From Tricholoma matsutake (lineage: Eukaryota > Basidiomycota > Agaricomycetes > Agaricales > Tricholomataceae): a DNA stretch of 64,000 nucleotides. The translations under genes and the position numbers were made by a program. The stretch is from assembly GCA_026075535.2 (NCBI GenBank), contig AP026545.1, positions 7,502,001-7,566,000 on the forward strand. Direction: 5' to 3'. Shown one piece after another: positions 47,101 through 55,163 of the stretch (positions are counted from its first letter, which is position 1; every line of letters starts with the position of its first letter). Under the pieces are notes generated by a model, which was not told the DNA's origin, made no database searches, and saw only the letters and a program-made list of their open reading frames with translations.

Positions 47101-48087
47101 AGGTGCCGCTCGACTCTACCTCCACCACGTGTGGAAATTACATGGACTTCCTGGGGCCTTCCTCTCGGATCGTGGCCCTCAGTTCATGGCAGAGTTCACT
47201 CGTGAGCTGTACCGACTCCTGGGGATCAAACTCCTCGCTTCAACTGCTTATCACCCACAAACTGATGGCCAGACAGAGCGAGTCAACCAGGAACTGGAGC
47301 AGTACATCCGCCTCTTTGTCAATGAACGCCAGGACGATTGGGATGATCTCCTTCCTTTGGCCGAGTTTGGGTACAACAACCATGTCCATGCTTCCACTCA
47401 ACAGACCCCTTTCCTCTTAGACACTGGACGACATCCATGCATGGGATTTGAACCTCGCCAAACTCCCTCACACATCGAGACAGTGAATGAGTTCACAGAA
47501 CACATGAGGGATAGCTTGGAGGAGGCAAGGGCAGCCTTAGCAAAGGCGAAGGATGACATGGCGCAATTTTACAACCAGCGCCACTCCCCAACCCCTCAGT
47601 ACAAGGTTGGTGATCGAGTTTATCTCGACTCCAGTGACATCTCCACTACACGTCCATCCAAGAAACTCGCTCATCGCTTCTTGGGACCTTTCCCCATTGT
47701 CAAGTGTGTTGGAACACACGCCTATCGTCTACGCCTCCCAGCCTCCATGTCCAGACTCCATCCCATCTTCCATGTCGTCAAATTGCTTCCGATCCGTTCC
47801 CGGGACGCCATTCACACCCACCACCACCACCTACAGTGATCGAGGGAGAACCCCAATATGAAGTCGAGTCAATCTTGGACAGTCGTTTGCGTCGAGGAAA
47901 ACTCCAGTATTTGGTACATTGGAAGGGTTATGGGTATGAGGAGAACTCATGGGTCGAAGAGTCTGATGTAAATGCCCCTCGGTTAATCAAGGAATTCCAC
48001 CGACGGCACACTGCTGCACCGCGTCGCATTCAAGTCATGGACTTTGGTCGTATACAATTTCGAATGCATCAGGGCGATGCATCTTAG
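44153..48087 (+). pseudogene. Gypsy A Pol: protease, RT, RNase H, integrase, chromodomain
   Basis: Open from 44153 in the -1 frame relative to gag, with no ATG needed if made by frameshifting. Protease motif ALLDSGATGLFI (about 44490). RT has FTKLDVRWGYNN, the position of RT motif A, and catalytic site YLDDILIF (about 45665). RNase H has VEADSSDFATGAVLS and [10 protein letters not shown]. The integrase has the HHCC domain (HHDSQIAGH, CRTCDLC) and the DDE core SVDFVVELPES, SDRGPQF, TDGQTERVNQELE. The chromodomain is YEVESILDSRL then [15 protein letters not shown] (about 47858-47960). Broken by TGA at 45359 (LRPVQDYRRLN expected, CGA to TGA) and by the 10-nt deletion near 47788 that shifts the chromodomain out of frame. 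Ends TAG 48085-48087. Confidence 0.9.
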
Positions 48088-48098
48088 AGAGGGGGTGA

Positions 48099-48464
48099 TG
48101 TAAGGGGACTAGGGGGGTGCCCTGTGTGTTTTTCCTATTTTTTATGTTTGTCCCATATTTTTCCCCACCTCATTTCCTTCTATTCTTCATTTTCTATGAT
48201 TATTCCGGATTTTATTACTAATTTTCCCTTGCTATCATGTTTGTATATGTTGACACTTTTATATTTAGAGGCGGAGTACCCCTTCCGACACATACCCTTT
48301 GGTATGATGTCATTCGGCGGCCTTGATCCGCCTATCTCCGCCTTTTTCTATTTTTAGGTTATATTTGATTTTTGTCGTCTTCACATATACTGGGCATCAG
48401 CAAGGGGATCCTTAGAGTTTTCTCTTCGGATTTCCCTTTGCTAGAGGCTCAGGTTGCCCTTATA
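48099..48464 (+). repeat. 3' LTR of gypsy A (short form)
   Basis: Same boundaries as the 5' LTR and same 60-bp absence. It differs at a few sites, several of CG/TG or CG/CA type (TTTGTC against TTCGTC, CTCCGCC against CTCCACC). Confidence 0.9.
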
Positions 48465-49212
48465 CAAAGCACGCACATCCAGCCTCCTGAGCCCCTGCTC
48501 ATGTGGTGGATTGTGGGTGTGACTGATGGGCAACAGCTGGGGACAAACAATATGGATGATGAATGGTGATGATGACAGGCTGAAAATGTGCCACATCACA
48601 CACATTCAACACCCTTTGTGCATGTTCGCACCTGTAGCTAATTCTTTTCTTTTGTTTACTGTTACTGCTTTAACTTACATGCTTTTTGTAGGTTATATCA
48701 TTGTTCTTGCCCATGATGCCCACCTCCCACAAACCTCCCACAAGCCCCAACCTGTCAAAATATGATGTGAGCAACTGTATGATGACAGGGAGCAACAATG
48801 AAAGGTATGCACCCCAACCCCCCATCTCCCTGTCCCCACTGATTGCAGGCAACACCCCACCAGCTACCATGTCATTGCCTACCACCCCAAGTCCCCAACC
48901 CTGCATCTGCCCATGCTGTTGTGAGCTGCTGCCCACACGGGGGATCGCACACACTCACAAATGACACCCTTTTATTTCATTATATACATGCCCGCCCCCA
49001 GGCCCCTTGCCTGTAAGGGGCACTTTGCTACCTTAAAATAGATGTATGTAGTTGTTTCATTGTTATATAGAGTGTATGTACATGGTTCAGACTGGTTTAT
49101 GCTGGTCTGGTTCACAGTTGCGTAGATATCTTGAATAAGAGCAACCGGTCGAGTCTGCGGTTGCCCCCTCTAGGGTCAAAAAAACTGGACCAGACCGGAC
49201 TTTCAAACACTA

Positions 49213-49515
49213 TCAACTGACACTCAATGTCCTTTCTTGTGTTAATTTGAGCAGTGTCACTATCAAATAGTGATCAGTTTTGCCTGGTTGCCTATCTGGC
49301 ATGGTGTCGCATTTCACCACATGGTTCATGAGGCTATTAGTACAGAACACATTGTCAGGCCTGGAGTGGTGCTTCAATACCATGTGCTTGAGCATGGGGA
49401 TACCCTTCAGTAATGGCATGTACATTTCCTGGTCCACTGCTAAGTTGATTAGCTCTCCTGCATCCTCAAGGGTTTTGCAGTAAACAGACAACAGATTCAA
49501 AATGTTTTTATTCAG
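49213..49515 (-). pseudogene. LINE endonuclease, second half, inverted relative to LINE J
   Basis: Minus-strand frame with SVYCKTLEDAGELINLAV, LLKGIPMLKH, HHSRPDNVFCTNSLM and PGKTDHYLIVTLLKL, the C-terminal half of the apurinic endonuclease (DHxP motif decayed to DHYL). It would follow directly after GGDLN of LINE J (41561), leaving a gap of only about ten residues, but lies in the opposite orientation. Its N-terminal side abuts the NACHT fragment at 49509. Confidence 0.8.
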
Positions 49516-49886
49516 GAGGGCACTCCCAGATACTCAAAATTCATTCTTCATGAGATTGAGAAAGACATTGTGAGTGCAGATATTGAGATTTATGCCCAAA
49601 AGGAGTTGGCCATTATTGCCAAAGGATGAAAGCCCCAAGGTTGGCCTCCTGAGGACCATTTAATGACTCTAGTCTGTCTGTTGGGCACATTGTTTATCTA
49701 TGCTGTGACAGCATGTAAATATGTCAGTAGTGGAGGAAGCATTGTGGATTGCCTTGCTGATGTGACTGACATTTTGCCAAATTTGCCCAATGGCAAAACA
49801 TTGGCACTAGACAAATTGTATGGCCGTATCTTGTCTGCTGCACTCAAAGGCACCAATGCTAGGATGGCTGGCGATGAAGAATTTTA
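49509..49886 (+). pseudogene. NACHT (NLR-like) protein fragment downstream of Walker B, plus strand
   Basis: Reads PRYSKFILHEIEKDI, ADIEIYAQKELAIIAKG, WPPEDHLMTLV, LFIYAVTACKYV and LALDKLYGRILSAAL. This is the stretch that follows the NACHT core in fungal NWD2-type NLR proteins. One in-frame TGA at about 49627. The upstream half of the same gene lies next to it but on the opposite strand. Confidence 0.75.
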
Positions 49887-50384
49887 GTGGTAGGGTTGGA
49901 GAATAATTGCCAACATGTCACCAACAGTGTGTGGATTGATGCATTCATCAAAAGCATCAATGACAATGACAAGTGGTCTTGGTGTGCAGATGGCTGCTTT
50001 GGTTGGTGTATAAATGAGATTCAAAAACTGGTCTTGCATAGACTTGTACTCTACATTGCAGTCCTTCTCAAAAGCATTTAAGAGAGCATTGGACACAGCA
50101 GGGGAGTGACAAGCCAGTTCATAGGCTAATGTGGGAAAAATGAGGTGGCATCACTTGAGTTGGTGTCTAAATGAGAGCAGAAAAATGAGGCTCCCAGCAC
50201 TTGGATATTATCAAGAATCTGGCTGAAGGTGAAAACAATGGTTGTCTTCCCAGTTCCAGCCATTCCATTAAGCCAGTATATACTCATATCTCCAGCATCA
50301 GCTGCCCATGCTTCAAGGTTGGTCAAAATCATCTTCTGAGTCTTTGCTGTACAGGGATGACAACTGGCACATCATTGTGCATTA

Positions 50385-51195
50385 CAGTAGCTTACAAAAC
50401 TGTTACAATGTTTTGCATATCTGTATAGATCAGTCTGTAAAATAGGAAATAAAACTTCAGAATTCTTAAAAATATTATGGAGCATACCTCAATATCACAA
50501 GAGGTTGCCTAAAAGGTCTCAGGGTCATGTGACATCATTTTACAAGTTAAATAAACCATTTAATTCAGTCTCTCATTGTAACAGTTTTGTTGCACTGATT
50601 TTTTGGATATAAATTAGTACTTGGTATAGCCTCCTTTTGCTCTAACTACTGCTGAAAGTCTTCTAGGTAGGCTTTCAATCAATGTCTGACATTCCTCCTT
50701 TGGAATCTTGGAATCTCCTCCCATTCCTTCTGAACCCTCTCCCAAAGCTCTGCAACACTGTTAGCAGGCTCCTCATATCCTGCAAGCCTTTTTTTGAGGT
50801 GATTCCATAGATGTTCTATAGGATTTAGGTCAGGAGGCTGTGCAGGCCACTTGAGGACAGTAATATCATTGTCCTCAAACCATTTCTTGGCCTTCTTACT
50901 GGTATGCTTGGGGTCATTATCCTGTTGAAAGATAACATCATCAGTAGTTTTACCCCAATACTCCAGTGTTTTCTGAAGTTCATCCTCCATTATGCTGACA
51001 TAAAGGTCAGCATCCATCCTTCCTTCAATCCTGGTAGCATATCCAATACCATCCCATCCCATGCACCTCAGGCAACCTCTTGTGATGTTGAGGTATGCTC
51101 CATAATATTTTTAAGAATTCTGAAATTTTATTTCCTATTTGACAGACTGATCTATACAAATATGCAAAACATTGTAACAGTTTTGTAAGCTACTG
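50385..51195 (-). mobile_element. Tc1/mariner element, internally deleted (811 bp)
   Basis: Inverted repeats of about 104 bp (50385-50488 and 51092-51195) begin CAGTAGCTTACAAAACTG. TA is present on both sides (50383-50384, 51196-51197). Only the C-terminal part of the transposase remains. It lies inside the NACHT gene, 51 bp upstream of LTNLEAW. Confidence 0.9.
50679..51062 (-). pseudogene. Tc1/mariner transposase, C-terminal DDE part
   Basis: 127 residues. The second catalytic Asp is in FQQDNDPKHTS and the third acidic residue (Glu) in PPDLNPIEHLWNHLKK. The helix-turn-helix domains and the first catalytic Asp are deleted, so this protein alone cannot act. The frame is free of stops, suggesting the deletion derivative is relatively young or was mobilised in trans. 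Confidence 0.85.
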
Positions 51196-51794
51196 TATAT
51201 GCTGCACATTTTGCTTGCAGAAGGTTATTCAACAAAGTATTCTAGTGAAGCAGCATAAAACATCAAAAAGACCCTTGCTAGATGATCAACTTACTGAAAG
51301 GATCTTTTGCATAGTAGTCCCAATTTCAAGTGTATTATCCATCTAAGCATGTCAATGGTAGTATGGGTTGAAATAGATGCAGCTCACCAGGAAGGCATCA
51401 AAGAGGTAGGAATGGGTGCAATAAGTGACAGTAATATTGCCAGCATCTGCAAGGTTATCTGCAACACATCTCACAAGTGAGTGATTGTTCTTCTCCTTGA
51501 AAGCAGCAAGTTGGTGATTCATTGCCTTGAAATTGATGTTACTCTGTTTTACAAGATGAAATCCACAAGACCTTGTGCCAAAAGACCTTTGAGATGGGTG
51601 GCAAAGGTGGGCGATGTCAAATGATTGGCATGATTATTGATAATCGAGATGATGGCTCTCAGTTTTGGCTCCAGATCTTGGACATCTTGTTGATTCTGAG
51701 CAGTTGTCTGGGAATAGTCAACATGCTATCACAACATGAGCTGAAAATTATGCACCTCCATGATATCCATGACACCTAGTAAGCCCCCAACAGC

Positions 51795-52237
51795 CCACTG
51801 CCACCTACAGTGATTGAGGGAGAACCCCAGTACAAAGTTGAGTCAATCTTGGACAGCCGGTTGCATTGAGGGAAACTCCAGTATTTGGTACACTGGGAGG
51901 GTTATGGGTATGAGGAGAACTCATGGGTTGAGGAGTCCGATGTGAATGCCCCTCAGTTAGTCAAGGAATTCCACCAATGGCACACTGCTGCACTGTGTCA
52001 CATTCAAGTCACTGACTTTGGTCATATGTGATTTTGAATGCATCGGGGCGATGCATCTTAGAGGGGGGGTGATGTAAGGGGACTAGAGGGTGCCCCATGT
52101 GTTTCTCCTATTTTTTATGTTCGTCCTATATCTTTCCCCATCTTGTTTCCTTCTATTCTTCATTTTCTATGATTTTTCCTCATTTTATTACTAATTTCCC
52201 TTTCTATCACATTTGTGCATGTTGACAGTTATATATA
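51795..52237 (+). pseudogene. Gypsy A/B family fragment: chromodomain, polypurine tract and partial LTR
   Basis: Starts just before the CCACCTACAGTGAT that precedes the chromodomain in gypsy B, follows the chromodomain with CG decay and one TGA, then the purine tract, then the LTR from 52073. The LTR breaks at about 52237, where the 3' end of LINE I begins. Confidence 0.8.
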
Positions 52238-52448
52238 TATTTCCAAATTATTCTCTATTGTGGCATACCATATGTAAGAGATTAATTATGTGTCTAGTGT
52301 ATCTGTCCTTTCCCAGTGAATTCTTCATCATCAGCTTGGAGAAACCATCGAGTGGGATCTCAAGCACCATTGGCGCAAAATAAGTGGTACAAGGCTGGGT
52401 GTAATGTAAGTTGCGTGACCTGTTGCATGTGGGCTGCTTCATGTGGGT

Positions 52449-53171
52449 CTATGTTTCTCTCCTCCCTCCTACAATTTCCTTTTCCAACCTGGGTAGCTCT
52501 CTGAAAGTGTCATGGAAGCGTCCTGTCTCCATGATGTATGCAAATAATGCCCATAAGGTTTTGGGCATGGTGAGCAACTTTGTCAGGTCTATGTTCCTCC
52601 CTCCCGTGCTGTTTCATAGTCTCTGTCTGGCTGCCTGATGGGCTGGGCAGTGCAGCATGAGGTGCAGGATTGTTTCTTCTCCCTGTTGGCATGCAGGGCA
52701 TATCAGTGAGTCACTCTTTCCAATGTGATGTAAATGCTTAGCTAATGGGGCATAGCCGGTTCTTAACTGCATCAGGATGCTGGCTAATTTCCTCAGTAAT
52801 GGCATGATGAGCCTGATGAATTTCTCTGAGCATGCTGATGGGTCCGTATTCTTCATCCATGTGTATTGTGGTGATTTCATCCACAATTTTTGTGCTCTAT
52901 GCTTCAGCCTTTCTCCCTATGCCTGTTTGATCACTGACTTGCTGTATGGGAGTTTCTTGGGTAGGTACTTTGGTAGTTTGCCAGTGTTGCTACCTCCATC
53001 TGTTATCGCTTTCTTTGCTTGTTCATCTGCTTCCTCGTTTCCCTCTACACCCTTGTGACCCAGTATCCACTTCATCTTGATTTTAATACTGATGTGTTTC
53101 TTTCATAGTGTCATGATGCTATCATGAAAAGTGTCAAAAATGTAGTGACCTGGTTTGGGTTTAGTTAGTAC
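52449..53171 (-). pseudogene. LINE I ORF2 C-terminus: RNase H end and Cys/His motif
   Basis: Reads KWILGHKGVEGNEEADEQAK (RNase H catalytic Asp region), then LMQLRTGYAPLAKHLHHIG and the terminal zinc-like motif CPACQQGEETILHLMLHC, as in LINE E. A few stops (for example TGA at about 53105, TAG at about 52910). TAG at 52449-52451 is the probable end. Confidence 0.8.
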
Positions 53172-53176
53172 TGTGG

Positions 53177-53578
53177 TGTTAGGAAACCACCCCATTACCT
53201 AATAAAATTTCATTTTTATTTTATTATGTCACATTATGCTACATGACGCCAAATGACGCTACACTTTGATAGCATGAGAATTTGATTTCACACGCATCAA
53301 TATGTACACGCATGTACGAACACGTCAGTAACAACAATGTACAATATATGTAACATAGTATATAAACCCTAAATACATGCCTAGGGGACCCCAGTTGTGT
53401 TCTCTTAGGTATTCCACCTACGTTTTCTGTGTGAAAGGCCTATCTCAACAAACTCACCTATTAATAACCCTTCGCATCAAAACCATCAATTCCCCCATCA
53501 CGAGTGTGGATCCCAGCCCCTTCTTGTAGAGAGAACCCGCATGGTCTTAGCTAGCAGATAGTGGGTGTCACCCTAACA
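53177..53578 (+). repeat. 5' LTR of gypsy H
   Basis: TGTTAGGAAACC...CCCTAACA, with short inverted ends. TATATAAA near 53358 is the likely core promoter. Retains more CG than the 3' copy (ACGCCAAATGACGC against ATGCCAAATGATGC). Confidence 0.9.
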
Positions 53579-54066
53579 GAAGAACACAACTACCCATATC
53601 AGTGCGCCTTTTCTTACTTGCGCATACGTCATTGTTTCACTGCACCACATCCAATTACTCATCCTTTTGGCACAAGCCGGAAGTACTTGTATATACATAA
53701 TCTACCTTTTCTTTCATAAGCTGACGCTAGGCCTCGCCTTACATTGCGACCGCCAGTGATTGAGAGGCAGCGCTTGTCATTAGGACAGCTGCAACCAGAC
53801 AACCAATCAGATCTGGTTTAGTTACCGATTTACATTACTCTATTTGGACAACTATTTTAGTTACAAGCCAAATTCAGTGATATCTCCGAGATCAGGCACT
53901 GTTGGAAAGGTTATTGATCCGAAGTGTCAAAATAGGTGCCTGATGAACGACAAACGATTGATGAACCTCGACGAACCTTATCACGTGACCCATAAACATT
54001 TGGAGAGGTCTCGAAGAAAAAATTTTGAATTTGTCGAAGAAGTGATTCATCACAGATTCTACAATT

Positions 54067-55163
54067 ATGTCTGAACCTTCAACTTCTCATCCCGGTCCTA
54101 ATCCTGTTCCCATACCAGCACTAGAGGCGAAAATTGATGCGCTCACAGCGCAAATGTCGCAATTAGTGTCAGTATTGGCAGCGTCACAGCCCAGACAAGC
54201 GGAAGTACAGCCAGAGATGATAGGAGAAAGAGATGATGAGATGGAGGAGATGGTGGAGTGGATATCGCAGGAGGATGAGACGGCAGAGAAATCCGGAAAT
54301 GGAAAAGCATGCTTACCTAAGTACGCGCCCCTGCAAATCTTTGATGGTACCATGGAGAATACAAAATCCTTCATCAGCTCTATAGTATTGTACATCCATG
54401 GGAGGAAGCCAGAGTTTCATACAGCTGAGTCTAGGATTATGTTTGCTCTCTCATACATTCAGGGGGGGAAAGCACAGTTCTGGAGAAACGAGGCTATTAA
54501 TCAAATTGCCGTGGGAAATAAACCTTTTGCAACCTTCAAGGAATTTCTGGAGAGATTGGAGGCACAGTTTGGAGACCCTAATCCAAAGGTGACAGCCAAT
54601 GCTAAATTAAAAACCATGTGCCAAGGTTCCTTAATGGCAGATGAATTTATTTTGCAGTTCAAAGCAGAAGCTTTGCAAACGGACATGGGAGAAGCCACGT
54701 TGGTAGAGTTTTTGAAAGCAGGATTAAATCCCTCTTTATTCAAGTCTATCTACTGACTACCTTCTATGCCAGAGAAGTTGGACGAGTGGTATAATTGGGC
54801 AATGCGCCTTGACTGGCAATATCGGCAGGAACAGGCGGAGTCAAAGTTGATGTACGGAAGTAGTAAATTTGGAAAGTCATCTGGAGGAAAGTCCAAGAAA
54901 GGAAAGGTGCCTCAGGTGCAAGCTCCGAGGGCACAGCCACCCCCATGCCAGTGACACCTATAGTTATGGAGTCAGCAGCACCAGCAGAGGCAATGGAGGT
55001 TGATCAAGCAGGGACACGAGCCCCACTTAAATGTTTTAACTGTGGGCAGTTAGGACACATTTCTAGGAATTGTAGGCAGAAAAGAAAGATAAGGGAAGCT
55101 ACAATCAAGGAAGTGAAGCCGGAGGAAGGCAGGCAGAAGAATTTTGTGGAAGAGTCCCAGTGA
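54067..55163 (+). pseudogene. Gypsy H Gag
   Basis: ATG 54067 (MSEPSTSHPGPNPVP), a short coiled coil (ALEAKIDALTAQMSQLV), the capsid-like region LQIFDGTMENTKSFISSI to FLKAGLNPSLF, and a CCHC knuckle CFNCGQLGHISRNC (about 55030). TGA at 54754 replaces an expected CGA (Arg before LPSMPEKLDEWYNW), and a 1-nt shift lies near 54940. The terminal TGA (55161-55163) is overlapped by pol in the -1 frame, as in gypsy A. The 5' leader (53579-54066) is long and has only a short frame of doubtful value. Confidence 0.85.

Larger units (their letters stand above)
42548..48464 (+). mobile_element. Gypsy A: full-length chromovirus, 5.9 kb, 366-bp LTRs
   Basis: LTRs at 42548-42913 and 48099-48464, about 98 percent identical by eye (roughly eight differences). 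Perfect TSD CAAAG (42543-42547 and 48465-48469). The polypurine tract AGAGAGGGGGTGA precedes the 3' LTR. Gag and pol are in order with a chromodomain at the end. Damage seen: two TGA in gag, one in pol (45359) and a 10-nt deletion between integrase and chromodomain (about 47788). CpG is abundant, so it is young relative to the surrounding DNA. The same family supplies gypsy B, gypsy C, the solo LTR and two chromodomain fragments. Confidence 0.95.
41562..49212. mobile_element. hAT-like TIR element 7 (about 1.73 kb of its own DNA) holding gypsy A
   Basis: Ends TAGTGTTTGAAAGTCGAG and ...CCGGACTTTCAAACACTA. Perfect 8-bp TSD TCAACTGA (41554-41561 and 49213-49220). On the plus strand it has intron-like segments (42077-42140 with GTAAGT, ACTAAC, TTATAG; 42336-42398 with GTAAGT, TACTAAC, TTATAG; a third ending near 48691) and motif DNA for HEPLLVG (42448-42480), PEPLLMWW (48477-48505) and CCELLPTRG (48905-48940). 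Gypsy A splits it at 42548. Confidence 0.85.
49887..51790 (-). pseudogene. NACHT (NLR-like) protein, N-terminal and nucleotide-binding part, with Tc1 insertion
   Basis: Minus strand. Walker A is WLNGMAGTGKTT (about 50262-50297), followed by LGASFFCSHLDTNSSDA. Walker B is PLVIVIDAFDEC (about 49935-49970). The frame ends LAIILQ near 49890. Upstream of the Tc1 element (50385-51195) the sequence at 51198-51790 carries helical N-terminal segments (QDLEPKLRAIISIINNH) consistent with the same gene, with several stops. NLRs act in fungal non-self recognition and cell death; this copy is inactivated. Confidence 0.75.

Noticed and set aside
53844..54074. Possible small leader gene before gypsy H gag
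   Set aside because: 76 residues without known motif, overlapping the gag ATG; not kept as a gene because leader frames of this length arise by chance.
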